Source: an uncultured Luteimonas sp.
Lineage (GTDB): Bacteria; Pseudomonadota; Gammaproteobacteria; Xanthomonadales; Xanthomonadaceae
Assembly (NCBI GenBank): GCA_934541015.1
Contig: CAKTDC010000006.1
Span: 1 to 64,000 of the forward strand
Direction: 5' to 3'
Length of the DNA stretch: 64,000 nucleotides
This document shows positions 38,811-51,214 of this stretch, in pieces. The position numbers and the translations under genes were made by a program. Every line of letters begins with the position of its first letter. The first letter of the stretch is position 1. The notes below the pieces were generated by a model, which made no database searches, was not told where the DNA came from, and saw only the letters and a list, made by a program, of their open reading frames with translations.

Positions 38811-41126
38811 TCAGCTGAACACCGCCGGCGCCACCTGCACGCAGTTGCGGCCGTTGCGCTTGGCCGCATACAGGGCCTTGTCGGCGCGGTCGATGGTGGC
38901 CGCCGGCCCGCCCTCGCCGTCGCGCCGGGTGGCGATGCCGACGCTGACGGTCAGCCGCTGCGGCTGCCCGGACCATTCCACCAGGAGGTCCTCGGCCGCC
39001 GCGCGCATCCGCTCGCCCACCACGCGCGCCGCCGCACCGCCGGCCCCGGCGAGGATCGCGATGAACTCGTCGCCACCGTAGCGCCCGAGCACGCCGCCCT
39101 CGGGCAGCGCGCAGCGCAGCGCGTCGGCGAGGCTGCAAAGGCAGACGTCGCCGCAGGCGTGGCCGTGGCGATCGTTGATGGCCTTGAAGTTGTCCAGGTC
39201 GATGAACAGGATCGACAGCGGCTCGCCGTCGCGCTCGGCCTCGGAGAACGCGCGGTCGAGCCACTGGTCGATGGTGCGCCGGTTGAAACAGCCGGTAAGC
39301 ACGTCGGTTTCGGCCGAGCGGCGCAGGTTGGCGGCGGTGACGGCATGGTCGATGTGCAGCATCGCCAGCCGCGCCAGATCGCCCGCCAGCGTCAGCTCGT
39401 CGGTGGCGAACCCGTCCGCGCCGGACCGGCGCAGCAGCAGCGCGCCCCAGGCCGGCTGGTGGACGGCCAGCGGGACCACCGCCTCCACGCCCACCCAGTG
39501 CGGGTCGTCGCCGGCGGTGACCGGCTGCTGCACCGCGATGCCGGCCGCGCACAGCCGCTTGAGCGCCAGCCCCTGCGTCGAGACCTGGTGCTGCAGCAGC
39601 GGCAGCCGTGATGCCGGTTCGGCCAGCATCACGTCGCGGCCGTGGTGGCCGCACAGCACCGCCGCACAGCGCAGCGCCGGAACCACCGGGACCAGGTGAT
39701 CGACCAGCAGCCGCAGCCCCGCCGGCTCGATGTCCTTGAGCGGAAGCGAGCGCAGCCGCGACTGCAGGGCCTCCACCAGGGCCGTGCGCGCCGCCTCCTG
39801 CCGCATCCGGCGCTCGGTCTCCTCGCGCGCCCGGCGGTCGCTGTCGCGCTGGACGCGGTATTCGCTGATCCGCGCGATCAGGCCGACGAACAGGATCACC
39901 GCGCCGAAGGTGACGCCGAACTGGTAGGCGTAACGGGTCATCACCGGGTCCACTTCCCCGTCTTCGCCGGCAAACCCGGTGGCGAACGAGGCGACCGCGG
40001 TGATCAGGGCCATGAAGAACAGCGTCCAGCCCATGTACACCGAACGCCGCCCGGCATCGGCCATCACCAGCAGCCCGACCACCGATCCCACCAGCCAGCC
40101 GGCCGCGAGCAGGTGCGGCAGCGCGCCCGAGACCAAGGGGATGTCGACCAGGCAGGCCAGGGCCGTCGCCGCCAGGGCGGCGCAGTACAGGTCCACCGCG
40201 CGCCTGGCCCGCGGCGCGACCGCGTCCAGTTCCGAGTAGAGCACCAGCATCTGCAGCCATCCGGCGGTAAGCAGGCTCACCAGCGCCCAGACCCCGCCCT
40301 CGCGCCAGCGTGCCAGGCCCGAGAGCAGCGGCAGCTGGTAGATGTGCCCGTTCAGGGCCATCAGCGCCGCCAGCGCCAGCATCGCATAGCCCAGCAGCGC
40401 CAGGAACGCCCGGTCGCGCGCCGCCAGGAACAGCGCCAGCGCCAGCAGGCCGACGATCAGCAGGCTGGTATAGACCCCCGCCGCCATCATCGCGCCGTAC
40501 TGTTCCACCGCCGGGATGCGCGATTCGTGCAGGATCTCCGGCCGCAGCTCCACGGCGACCCTGGATTCGAACGAGGCCTCCAGCGCCACCTCGCCGGTCC
40601 AGTCGTCGGGCAGGGGGAAGCGGAATCCGGCAGGCAGCAGCCCTTCGTCGGGCGCGGCCTCGAAGAACGAACGGCTGCCGCTGCGCCACTCGCCGCGGCG
40701 CAGCTCGAGCGCATCCACCGCCTGCCGCGGCACCCACAGCACCCGGCGCGAGGCATCCTCCCCGGCCGGCGGCAGCGAGAAGGCGATGCTGGCGCGGCGA
40801 CGGCCGGTGCTGCCGTCGGCCTCGCCCGGCCCGGCCGGGTCCGCGACCGGAGTGACCGACACCGGAATCGCGCCATCAATGGGCGAGACCCGGCCCGCGA
40901 ACAGGAACGCCAGCAGGCAGACCAGCACCGCGATACCGGCGAAGGTCCACCCGTAGGGCCCCCTGCGGGCCGGGCCGGCGGCCGGGCGGATCAGGGCCCG
41001 GCCCCGTCGGACGGCAGGGGCGGTCGCAAGCGCCCTTGCCGGATACCTCCCGGCCCGGCGCCCTGCCGCAGTGTCGGATCGATCGACATCATGTCGCTCC
41101 CGTGCCCGTCCCGGATAAACTAGCAA
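38811..41126 (-). CDS. Membrane-bound diguanylate cyclase (7TM-DISM type)
   Basis: The protein has, in order, a hydrophobic N-terminal segment ([20 protein letters not shown]), a beta-rich periplasmic domain of about 150 residues with [19 protein letters not shown], seven transmembrane helices (7TMR-DISM), a GAF-like stretch and a C-terminal GGDEF domain ([26 protein letters not shown]). It should make c-di-GMP. No RxxD inhibitory site precedes GGDEF. The start is unclear: TTG 41126 or 41138, or GTG 40928. A good GGGAG-ATG at 41092 is in another frame. Confidence 0.85.
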   Translation of the reverse strand: MLVYPGRARERHDVDRSDTAAGRRAGRYPARALATAPAVRRGRALIRPAAGPARRGPYGWTFAGIAVLVCLLAFLFAGRVSPIDGAIPVSVTPVADPAGPGEADGSTGRRRASIAFSLPPAGEDASRRVLWVPRQAVDALELRRGEWRSGSRSFFEAAPDEGLLPAGFRFPLPDDWTGEVALEASFESRVAVELRPEILHESRIPAVEQYGAMMAAGVYTSLLIVGLLALALFLAARDRAFLALLGYAMLALAALMALNGHIYQLPLLSGLARWREGGVWALVSLLTAGWLQMLVLYSELDAVAPRARRAVDLYCAALAATALACLVDIPLVSGALPHLLAAGWLVGSVVGLLVMADAGRRSVYMGWTLFFMALITAVASFATGFAGEDGEVDPVMTRYAYQFGVTFGAVILFVGLIARISEYRVQRDSDRRAREETERRMRQEAARTALVEALQSRLRSLPLKDIEPAGLRLLVDHLVPVVPALRCAAVLCGHHGRDVMLAEPASRLPLLQHQVSTQGLALKRLCAAGIAVQQPVTAGDDPHWVGVEAVVPLAVHQPAWGALLLRRSGADGFATDELTLAGDLARLAMLHIDHAVTAANLRRSAETDVLTGCFNRRTIDQWLDRAFSEAERDGEPLSILFIDLDNFKAINDRHGHACGDVCLCSLADALRCALPEGGVLGRYGGDEFIAILAGAGGAAARVVGERMRAAAEDLLVEWSGQPQRLTVSVGIATRRDGEGGPAATIDRADKALYAAKRNGRNCVQVAPAVFS

Positions 41127-41204
41127 CTCACGTGCCAACCTGCCCGTTCCGGGTCGTTCCCCGCGCCGCGCCCGCACCGGGGCGGCCCGCTCCGGCGGCT
41201 CGGC

Positions 41205-41210
41205 TACACT
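41205..41210 (+). promoter_or_regulatory. Possible -10 (TACACT) of glnS
   Basis: TACACT (41205-41210) lies 24 bases before the glnS ATG, giving a short T-rich leader without a Shine-Dalgarno. No -35 of note. Confidence 0.4.
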
Positions 41211-41234
41211 GTCGTTTTTCCCCTGTTCCCACGC

Positions 41235-43006
<1,772 letters not shown>

Positions 43007-43010
<4 letters not shown>

Positions 43011-43405
43011 GCACCGGCCGAGCCACGCCTGCCGCGGCAACCTTCCTCGCCCCGCTGCTGGCGCTGGCCCTGCTGCTCGCCGGCTGCGCCGCGCCGAAGC
43101 CCGCGGCCGTGGCCGGCGCAACGGCGACCGGCGCGGACGTGCCGCGGATCGGCGCCGGCGAAGCGCCGCGGCCGGACCTGTCCTGCCGCGTGGCCGGCGA
43201 CTGCGCAGTCCGCAACGTCGGCAACTGCTGCGGCTACTTCCCGGCCTGCGTGAACCGCGACAGCCGGGTCGATCCGGAGGCGGTGCGCGCCGAGTGCGCG
43301 CGCACCGGCACCAGCTCGGTCTGCGGCTGGCGCGAGATCCAGGCCTGCGAATGCGCCGACGGCAGCTGCAGGCCGGTGTACCGGACGGTGAGGATCCAGG
43401 GCTGA
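43007..43405 (+). CDS. Cysteine-rich lipoprotein, unknown
   Basis: This 132-residue product starts at TTG 43007, overlapping the glnS stop, and ends in a TGATG overlap with the deaminase gene. The signal ends in the lipobox LLAGC. The mature domain has ten cysteines in about 65 residues ([49 protein letters not shown]), suggesting a disulfide-stabilised extracytoplasmic module. I do not recognise the family. Context gives no function. Confidence 0.78.
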
Positions 43406-43980
43406 TGCTGTACGCGCAGATCCACCTCACCCTGCCGGCCTGGGTGCACGAGTCGGTCGACACCGCGCGCAGCTACTCCGGCGACGAGGACAAGGTCGCG
43501 CTGGCGATCGCGCTGTCGCGGCACAACGTCGAGGCCGGCAGCGGCGGCCCCTTCGGCGCGGCGGTGTTCGGGCCGGACGGCCGCGTGGTCGCGGTCGGCG
43601 TCAACCGCGTGCAGCCGCAGACCTGCTCGGTCGCGCACGCCGAAACCATGGCGTACATGCTGGCGCAGCAGCGCACGCAGCGCGCGCGCCTGAACCGCGA
43701 CGCGGACGACAATCCCCTCGGCCCCTACACCCTGGCCACCTCCTCGCAGCCCTGCTGCCAGTGCTATGGCGCGACCGTCTGGGCCGGCATCGACCGCCTG
43801 CTGATCGGCGCGCGCTCTGAGGACGTGGAGTCGCTGACCGAATTCGACGAAGGCCCGCTTCCCGCCGACTGGCCGGGCGAGCTGCAGCGCCGCGGGATCG
43901 AGGTGGTCCGCGACATCCTCCGCGACGACGCCTGCCGGGTGCTGCGCGCCTGGGGCGAGTCGGGCGCCGGGCGTTACTGA
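43405..43980 (+). CDS. Nucleoside/guanine deaminase-like protein
   Basis: This 191-residue protein of the cytidine-deaminase superfamily has zinc motifs VAHAETMAYML and SSQPCCQCYGATVWAGIDRL, and a substrate-side GGPFGAAVFGPDGRVVAVGV typical of guanine deaminases and tRNA adenosine deaminases. Start ATG 43405 overlaps the preceding stop. Substrate not determined; guanine or a modified base is most likely. Confidence 0.88.
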   Translation: MLYAQIHLTLPAWVHESVDTARSYSGDEDKVALAIALSRHNVEAGSGGPFGAAVFGPDGRVVAVGVNRVQPQTCSVAHAETMAYMLAQQRTQRARLNRDADDNPLGPYTLATSSQPCCQCYGATVWAGIDRLLIGARSEDVESLTEFDEGPLPADWPGELQRRGIEVVRDILRDDACRVLRAWGESGAGRY

Positions 43981-44013
43981 GTCCGCACGGCGGACGGCTC
44001 CGGGATCGCAGCG

Positions 44014-45066
44014 ATGACCAGCAGCGGACTGCTGTGCTACTGCCGGTCCGGGTTCGAGTCCGACCTGGCCGCGGAACTGGGCGAGGGTGCCGCGGCCGCG
44101 GACATCCCCGGCTACGCCCGCGCGCAGCGCGACAGCGGCTGCGTCGAATTCCTGTGCGATGACGCGGCCGCCCTGTCGGCGGCGCTGCCGTTCGCCTCGC
44201 TGGTGTTCGCGCGGCAGAAGCTCGAACTGTTCGCGCAGCTGCGCGGCATGGATCCGAAGGACCGGCTGGCGCCGATCATGGACGCACTCGCCGGGCGCGG
44301 CCGCTACGGTGCGCTGCACGTCGAGCATCCCGACTCGGAGGCGGGCAAGCCGCTGTCGGCGCTGGCGCGCAGCTTCGGCAACGCGCTGCGCCCGGCGCTG
44401 CGCAAACGCGGCTTCCTTACCGAGAAGGACGACCCGCGCAGGCCGGCGCTGCACGTGTGCTTCCTCGCCGGCGACCACGCCCTGCTCGCCACCAGCCGGA
44501 CCGGCGACGCCTCGCCCTGGCCGATGGGCATCCCGCGGCTGCGGCTGCACGCCGACGCGCCCTCGCGCTCGGCGCTGAAGCTTGAGGAGGCCTTCCTGGT
44601 GCTGCTCGACGCCGGCGAACGCGAGGCCCTGCTGCGCCCGGGCATGAGCGCCGCCGACCTGGGCGCCGCACCCGGCGGATGGACCTGGGTGCTCACCCGC
44701 CAGCACCTGCGCGTGCACGCCATCGACAACGGCCCGCTGCGCCCGCACGTGCTCGATACCGGCCTGGTCGAGCACCTGCGCGCGGACGGCTTCCGCTGGC
44801 AGCCGCCGAAGCCGCTGGACTGGATGTTCTGCGACATGGTCGAACAGCCGTCGCGGGTCGCGCGCCGCATGGGCGAATGGTTCCGCGAGGGCTGGTGCCG
44901 GCACGCGATCTTCAACCTCAAGCTGCCGATGAAGAAGCGCTGGCAGGAGGTCCGGCTGTGCCTGGACGTGTTCGGCGAAGCTGCCGGCATTCCGCTGCAG
45001 GTCCGCGCGCGCCAGCTCTACCACGACCGCGAGGAGATCACGGTCTTCGCCACCGTGGGGCAGTAG
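44014..45066 (+). CDS. rlmM: 23S rRNA C2498 2'-O-methyltransferase RlmM
   Basis: The 350-residue protein has an N-terminal THUMP-like region starting LLCYCRSGFESDLAAELGEG and a C-terminal SAM methyltransferase with PSRSALKLEEAF, AADLGAAPGGWTWVL, DWMFCDMVEQP and FNLKLPMKKRW, providing the K-D-K-E catalytic set. It matches RlmM (YgdE) in length and motifs. Confidence 0.94.
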   Translation: MTSSGLLCYCRSGFESDLAAELGEGAAAADIPGYARAQRDSGCVEFLCDDAAALSAALPFASLVFARQKLELFAQLRGMDPKDRLAPIMDALAGRGRYGALHVEHPDSEAGKPLSALARSFGNALRPALRKRGFLTEKDDPRRPALHVCFLAGDHALLATSRTGDASPWPMGIPRLRLHADAPSRSALKLEEAFLVLLDAGEREALLRPGMSAADLGAAPGGWTWVLTRQHLRVHAIDNGPLRPHVLDTGLVEHLRADGFRWQPPKPLDWMFCDMVEQPSRVARRMGEWFREGWCRHAIFNLKLPMKKRWQEVRLCLDVFGEAAGIPLQVRARQLYHDREEITVFATVGQ

Positions 45067-45142
45067 CGGCAGCCTGCGGGGTGGGGGTGAGTCCGCCGCG
45101 GCACCCGCATACAATCGCCACGCCCTCCCCGCGGACCGCCCC

Positions 45143-46084
<942 letters not shown>

Positions 46085-46112
46085 CGGCTCCCGCGCGAGA
46101 GGCAGCCCCGGC

Positions 46113-47294
46113 TCAGCCCGCTCCCGCCGCGCGCCGCCACAGCGCATCGACCACCGGCGGCAGCCGTCCGGCCAGGCCCAGCAGGTGCCCGCGCAGCAGG
46201 GTCGGGGCCACCGCATCGCTGGAGAACAGGCGGTTGATGCCATCGAAGGCGTAGGCCGCCACGGTGTTCTCGCTGCGCCGCCTGCGCGCCCAGCGCGCCA
46301 GCCGGTGCGGCGTGTCCCAGGCGACCCGGCGACGCTGCGCCGCGAGGATCGAATCGCGCAGCGCGGCCACGTCGCGCAGCCCGAGGTTGACGCCCTGCCC
46401 GGCCAGCGGATGCACCGCGTGTGCGGCGTCGCCGATCACCAGCACCCTGCCCGCCGCCTGGCTGCGCGCCAGCTGCCGGCGCAGCGGGAACGCGGCACGC
46501 GGCGACGCCAGTCGCAGATCGCCCAGGCGCCCGTCGAACGCGACGGTGAGTTCACGCGAGAAGGCGTCGGCGTCGAGCGCCAGCACCCGCTCGGCGTCCG
46601 CAACCGGCAGCGACCAGACGATCGAGCAGCGGCGTTCGCCCACCGGCAGCAGGGCCAGCGGGCCGGTGGGCAGGAAGCGCTGCCAGGCGGTGTCCAGGTG
46701 CGGCTGCGCGGTCTCGACGTAGCACACCACGCCGCGCTGTCCGTAGTCGTGGCCGTCGACGGCGATTCCGGCCAGGCCGCGCAGCGTCGACGCGGCGCCG
46801 TCGGCGGCGATGGCGATGCGCGCGCCGATCCGGCTGCCGTCGTCCAGGCGCAGCAGCGCCCGGTCCTCGCCCTGCTCCAGCTGTTCGACCCGCGCCGGAC
46901 AGCACCGCGCCACGCCGCCGCGCTCCAGCTCCGCCCACAGCCGGTCGGCGATCAGTCCATGCTCGACGATCCAGCCCAGCTGCGGCCGCGCCAGCGCGTC
47001 GGCGTCGAAGACGATGGCGTCGCCGCCGCCGGCATCCCACACCTCCATCCGCCGGTAGGGCCAGGCGCGCGCCTGCCGTATCGATTCCCAGACGGCGATG
47101 GAATCGAACAGCCCGGCATTGTCCGGCGCGACCGCGTAGACGCGCAGGTCGGGACGATCCGCGCTCCATTGCGGGGCAGACGCGGCCTCCACCAGCACCA
47201 CGTCCAGCCCGGCCTGCGACAGCGCCAGCGCGCAGGCCGCACCGACCACGCCGCCACCGACGATGGCGACATCGTGCAGCCCGCGGCGGCTCAT
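46113..47294 (-). CDS. UbiH/COQ6-family FAD monooxygenase (VisC/UbiI-like)
   Basis: This 393-residue flavoprotein hydroxylase, probably of the ubiquinone pathway, has FAD motif VAIVGGGVVGAACALALSQA, a DG motif (IAADGAASTLRGLAGI) and the GD motif VIGDAAHAVHPLAGQGVNLG. I start at ATG 47294, which overlaps the stop of the neighbouring hydroxylase (ATGA); the longer frame adds only six residues. Which ring position it hydroxylates cannot be read directly; by context it is the UbiI/UbiF partner of UbiH. Confidence 0.9.
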   Translation of the reverse strand: MSRRGLHDVAIVGGGVVGAACALALSQAGLDVVLVEAASAPQWSADRPDLRVYAVAPDNAGLFDSIAVWESIRQARAWPYRRMEVWDAGGGDAIVFDADALARPQLGWIVEHGLIADRLWAELERGGVARCCPARVEQLEQGEDRALLRLDDGSRIGARIAIAADGAASTLRGLAGIAVDGHDYGQRGVVCYVETAQPHLDTAWQRFLPTGPLALLPVGERRCSIVWSLPVADAERVLALDADAFSRELTVAFDGRLGDLRLASPRAAFPLRRQLARSQAAGRVLVIGDAAHAVHPLAGQGVNLGLRDVAALRDSILAAQRRRVAWDTPHRLARWARRRRSENTVAAYAFDGINRLFSSDAVAPTLLRGHLLGLAGRLPPVVDALWRRAAGAG

Positions 47295-48502
47295 GCAGCC
47301 CCCTGCCGGCACAGGGCCGGGACATCGCCGCGATAGCCCATCGCGCCTCCGGCGAGCAGCCCCTGCAGCCAGGGCATCGCGTCCATCGCCAGCAGGCCGG
47401 CGCTGCGCAGCGGCCGCAGCAGCGGCGCGGCGTTGGCGGTGACGCGGGCCAGGCCGTCGGAGAAGGCGATGGTGCGGCGGCGGTCTTCTTCCCGCCGCCG
47501 GGCATAGGCCTGGAGCACCGCGACGGCGCCGGCATCGGCGGCATCGGCGACCAGTTCGGCCAGGGTCAGGGCATCGCGCAGCCCGAGATTGAAGCCCTGC
47601 GCGCCGATCGGATGCAGGGTCTGCGCGGCATTGCCGACCACCACGGCGCGATGGCCGATGGTCTGCGCCGCCACCAGCCGCAGCGCCGGATGCATGCTGC
47701 GCGCGCCGATGGACTCGAAGCGCCCCGCGCGCCAGCCGAACGCCCGCTGCACGCGGGCCAGGAACGCCGCGTCGTCCAGCGCCGCCACCGCGTCCGCATC
47801 GGCCTCGGCAACGCCGTGGACGATGCCGTAGTGGCCGTCACCGCGCGGCAGCAGCGCGGTGGGACCGTCATCGTCCAGGCGCTCGTACGCGGTCCCGTCG
47901 GGTCCCGGGCGGCTGCGCAGGCGCGCGACGAACAGCCGCTGGCCGTAGTCGTGCTGCTCCGCGGCGATGCCCAGGGCGGCGCGCACCTGGCTGTGGCTGC
48001 CGTCGGCGGCCACCACCAGTTCCGCCTGCAGCAGGCGCTCGCTGCCGCCGTCGTCGATGCGGACCTGGCGCAGGCCCTCGACGCCCTCGCCGAAGCCGAG
48101 GAAGCGCGCCGGCCGGCAGCGCGCCAGCCCCGGCAGCTCCGCCAGCCGCGCCTCCAGCGCATGGCCGAAGTCGCGCGCCTCGACCACCAGGCCGAAGCAT
48201 TCGCGCCCGTGGTCGGCGGCATCCAGCCGGACCTGGCCGAAGTCGCCGCGCCGGCTGATGTGGATCCGCCTGATTGGCCCCGGCGCCGCGCGCAGGTGGC
48301 GCAGCACGCCCAGCGCCGCCAGCGCGTTCACCGTGGCTTCGGCGAAGCTGAGATTGCGCTGGTCGAACACCGCCGGCATGGTACCCGCCGGCGCGGCATC
48401 GACCAGCGCGGTGGCGACCCCGGCGCGCTCCAGGGCGATGGCCAGGCTGGCGCCCACCAGTCCGCCGCCGACCACCACCACCCGATGCCTGCCTGCGCTC
48501 AT
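47291..48502 (-). CDS. ubiH: 2-octaprenyl-6-methoxyphenol hydroxylase (UbiH)
   Basis: This 403-residue FAD monooxygenase of aerobic ubiquinone synthesis is started at ATG 48502 with GGAG eight bases upstream and a TATCAT -10 at 48528-48523. It has FAD motif VVVVGGGLVGASLAIALERA, VVAADGSHSQVRAALGI and HPIGAQGFNLGLRD. VFDQRNLSFAEATVNALAAL resembles UbiH more than UbiF. It is coupled to the downstream paralogue. Confidence 0.88.
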   Translation of the reverse strand: MSAGRHRVVVVGGGLVGASLAIALERAGVATALVDAAPAGTMPAVFDQRNLSFAEATVNALAALGVLRHLRAAPGPIRRIHISRRGDFGQVRLDAADHGRECFGLVVEARDFGHALEARLAELPGLARCRPARFLGFGEGVEGLRQVRIDDGGSERLLQAELVVAADGSHSQVRAALGIAAEQHDYGQRLFVARLRSRPGPDGTAYERLDDDGPTALLPRGDGHYGIVHGVAEADADAVAALDDAAFLARVQRAFGWRAGRFESIGARSMHPALRLVAAQTIGHRAVVVGNAAQTLHPIGAQGFNLGLRDALTLAELVADAADAGAVAVLQAYARRREEDRRRTIAFSDGLARVTANAAPLLRPLRSAGLLAMDAMPWLQGLLAGGAMGYRGDVPALCRQGAA

Positions 48503-48615
48503 GCCCGCGTCTCCATTGCGCCATGATAGCGGGGAGCGACACGCGCGCCGGTCCCGGCGCACGACCACCGGCCCGTCGGCCGCTGCCGCGCTGGGGTAGA
48601 CTGGAGCGCGTCCCG

Positions 48616-49239
48616 ATGCACAGCCACGCCGCCATGAAACACGACCGCTCCGCCGGCAACGACGCCTTCATCGCCCCCGGGCCGCTGCTGCTGGCAACGA
48701 TGATCCTGCTGGCCGCCTTCTCCCGGCTGCTGCCGCTGCCGCCGAACTTCGCGCCGATCGAGGCGATGGCGCTGTTCGCCGGCGCCTACTTCTCGCGCCG
48801 CTGGCTGGCGCTGGCCACGCCGCTGCTGGCGCTGGCGCTGTCGGACATCGTCCTGGGCCTGGTCCGCGGCGACACCTATCTGCAGTACTTCACCACCGCC
48901 AGCTACCTGCCAAGCATCGTGGCCAACTACCTGTGCGTGGTGCTCACCGTGGCGCTGGCCTCCGGGCTGCGCGGCCGCGTGTCGGGGCTGCGCGTGCTCG
49001 GCTACTCGCTTGCCGGCTCGGTGCTGTTCTTCCTGGTCAGCAATTTCGCGGTGTGGGCGACGGCCTTCGTGACCCCGGGCTACCCGGCCTGCGGGCAGGG
49101 CCTGCTGCCGTGCTACGTCGCGGCGATCCCCTTCTTCAAGAACACGCTGCTGGGCACGCTGTTCTACTCGGCGCTGCTGTTCGGAAGCTTCGCCCTGCTG
49201 CGCGGCCGGATCCCGCTGCTGCGCCGGCAGACCGTCTGA
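48616..49239 (+). CDS. Multi-pass membrane protein (DUF6580-like)
   Basis: This 207-residue protein has six predicted helices and the motif PLPPNFAPIEAMALFAGAYF near the N-terminus, resembling DUF6580 putative transport proteins related to ECF-type vitamin transporter components. Adjacency to a cobalamin adenosyltransferase 17 bases downstream hints at a vitamin role (inference). Start ATG 48616 or ATG 48634; a TAGACT -10 is at 48597-48602. Confidence 0.75.
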   Translation: MHSHAAMKHDRSAGNDAFIAPGPLLLATMILLAAFSRLLPLPPNFAPIEAMALFAGAYFSRRWLALATPLLALALSDIVLGLVRGDTYLQYFTTASYLPSIVANYLCVVLTVALASGLRGRVSGLRVLGYSLAGSVLFFLVSNFAVWATAFVTPGYPACGQGLLPCYVAAIPFFKNTLLGTLFYSALLFGSFALLRGRIPLLRRQTV

Positions 49240-49256
49240 GCGGACACGGCCGATCC

Positions 49257-49811
49257 ATGGGCAACCGGCTCTCGAAGATCTACACGCGCACCGGCGACGA
49301 CGGCACCACCGGGCTGGGAGACGGAAGCCGCGTCCCGAAGGACTCCGCGCGGGTATGCGCCTACGGCACCGTCGACGAGGCCAACTCCTGCATCGGCCTG
49401 CTGCTCGCGGGCGACCTGCCCGGGGACGTGCGCGAGGTGCTGACCGGCGTCCAGCACCAGTTGTTCGACCTGGGCGGCGAGCTGAGCATTCCCGGCCATG
49501 GCGCGATCGGGGATGCCGACATCGAGCGCCTGGAGCAGCTGCTCGACCACTACAACGACGACCTGCCGCCGCTGAAGGAGTTCATCCTGCCCGGCGGCGG
49601 CGAGGCCGCGGCCCGCTGCCACGTCGCCCGCACCGTGGTGCGCCGCGCCGAGCGCGAGGCGATGTCGCTGTCGCGCCACGAGGCGGTGCGGCCGCAGGCG
49701 ATCCGCTATCTGAACCGGCTGTCGGACCTGCTGTTCGTGCTGGCGCGGGTGCTCGCCCGCGCCGGCGGCCACGGCGAGGTGCTGTGGCGGCACGAGCGCC
49801 GCAGCCCATGA
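49257..49811 (+). CDS. Cob(I)alamin adenosyltransferase, PduO type
   Basis: This 184-residue enzyme attaches the adenosyl group to cob(I)alamin. It begins KIYTRTGDDGTTGLGDGSRV, then AYGTVDEANSCIG, and has CHVARTVVRRAEREAMSLS and YLNRLSDLLFVLARVLA, all PduO/ATR signatures. Start ATG 49257. No cobalamin biosynthesis genes are nearby, so it probably serves salvaged cobalamin. Confidence 0.94.
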   Translation: MGNRLSKIYTRTGDDGTTGLGDGSRVPKDSARVCAYGTVDEANSCIGLLLAGDLPGDVREVLTGVQHQLFDLGGELSIPGHGAIGDADIERLEQLLDHYNDDLPPLKEFILPGGGEAAARCHVARTVVRRAEREAMSLSRHEAVRPQAIRYLNRLSDLLFVLARVLARAGGHGEVLWRHERRSP

Positions 49812-49833
49812 CGGGGCGGGGAGGCCCGGAGCG

Positions 49834-50763
49834 GTGAATCGATTCGCGATCTACAGCCACGAAGCCTGCCTGGACCACGACACCGGCCCCGGCCACGCCG
49901 AATGCCCGCAGCGGCTGGAGGTGGTGGTGGAGGCGCTGCGCGAGGCGTTTCCCGGACTGGAGTGGATCGAGGCCCCGCGCGCGACCCGCGGCCAGCTGCT
50001 GCGCGTGCACGAGCCGTCGCTGCTGGCGCGCGTGCTCGGCAGCCGGCCGCTCGAACCGGTGGCGCTCGACGCCGACACCATGATCTCGCCCGGCTCGGCC
50101 GAAGCCGCGCTGCACGCGGCCGGCGCCGGCGTGGCCGCGGTGGAAGCCGTGGTCCACGGCGAACTCGACGCCGCCTTCTGCGCCGTGCGCCCGCCGGGCC
50201 ACCACGCCACCGCCGCCGCTGCGATGGGCTTCTGCCTGTTCGACAACATCGCCGTGGCCGCCGCGCACGCGCTCGAACGCTTCGGCCTGGCGCGCGTGGC
50301 GATCGTGGATTTCGACGTCCACCACGGCAACGGCACCCAGGACATCTTCGAACGCGATGCCAGGGTGATGTACCTGAGTTCGCACCAGTGGCCGCTGTAC
50401 CCCGGCACCGGTGACGGCGACGAACAGGGCGTGGGCAACATCGTCAACGCGCCGCTGCCCGCGGGAACCGGCAGCGAGGGCTTCCGCCGCGTCTGGCGCG
50501 AGCGCCTGCTGCCGGCGCTCGACGACTTCGGGCCGCAGCTGCTGCTGATCTCCGCCGGCTTCGACGCCCACCACCTCGACCCGCTGGCCAACATGGCGCT
50601 GGACGAGGACGATTTCGCCTGGATCACCACCGAACTGCGCGCCATCGCCGGCCGCCATGCCGAGGGCCGCATCGTGTCGATGCTCGAAGGCGGCTACGAC
50701 CTGCAGGCGCTGCACGCCTGCAGCATCGCCCACGTCGGCGCGCTGCTCGGCCGCGACGGCTGA
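49834..50763 (+). CDS. Histone deacetylase family protein
   Basis: This 309-residue zinc-dependent class II-type deacetylase (acetoin utilisation/acetylpolyamine amidohydrolase group) is started at GTG 49834. Active-site motifs are CAVRPPGHHATAAAAMGFCL, VDFDVHHGNGTQDIF, LISAGFDAHHLDPLANM and MLEGGYDLQAL. The substrate is unknown (acetylated polyamine or protein). Its last 90 coding bases recur 1.36 kb downstream. Confidence 0.93.
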   Translation: MNRFAIYSHEACLDHDTGPGHAECPQRLEVVVEALREAFPGLEWIEAPRATRGQLLRVHEPSLLARVLGSRPLEPVALDADTMISPGSAEAALHAAGAGVAAVEAVVHGELDAAFCAVRPPGHHATAAAAMGFCLFDNIAVAAAHALERFGLARVAIVDFDVHHGNGTQDIFERDARVMYLSSHQWPLYPGTGDGDEQGVGNIVNAPLPAGTGSEGFRRVWRERLLPALDDFGPQLLLISAGFDAHHLDPLANMALDEDDFAWITTELRAIAGRHAEGRIVSMLEGGYDLQALHACSIAHVGALLGRDG

Positions 50764-50832
50764 CGCCCGTGGACGATCGCGTTCAGCCACGGTTGCAGCG
50801 GCCGCCCCGGGCCACAGCGCGGCCGCATGAAC
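50674..50832 (+). repeat. HDAC 3' end, copy 1 of a direct repeat
   Basis: The segment covers the last 30 codons of the HDAC gene and about 70 bases beyond. It matches 52038-52197 at a constant offset of 1364 through the stop. In the coding part there are only two differences in 90 bases, both synonymous (GAA/GAG, CTC/CTG). After the stop, similarity drops but both run to GGCCGCATGAAC. Confidence 0.9.
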
Positions 50833-51214
50833 AAGGCCTGGCGCTGGTGCGTCTAGAGCTCAGTCACGCCACGAGCCTTCAGCGCGCGCGAGATGTTGGG
50901 CGCGAGATCTCCAGGGAAGGGCGCCGCCCCCCACCGGGCTCGACGCTTATCCCCAGCGCCGTTGACGGGCCGAGGGCGACAACCGGAAGACGACGCCACG
51001 GCCAGACCCCGCACGGCTGCGCACGGCCCGCGATTGGGAATCGGTGCGAGCTGGCCGTGGATGGTGAGGATCGGCGGCCTCATCGTGCCGAAATCCCACG
51101 CGCGGACGCGCGATCCGTGCCCAGACCGGCGCTTGCTCGACCGCCGTCGAACCGGCAGACTGCCGGGAAAGGGCGTTTGAATCTCCTGTACGCCGGAGAC
51201 GCTCTGGAGTTCAC
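50833..51214. other. Non-coding stretch before the lipoprotein
   Basis: I find no convincing gene here. A minus-strand frame ending at 50853 reads FPGDLAPNISRALKARGVTE near its end, which could be a gene fragment but is too short to assign. Base composition appears somewhat less GC-rich than the neighbours. The end carries GGAG six bases before the lipoprotein ATG. Confidence 0.5.
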
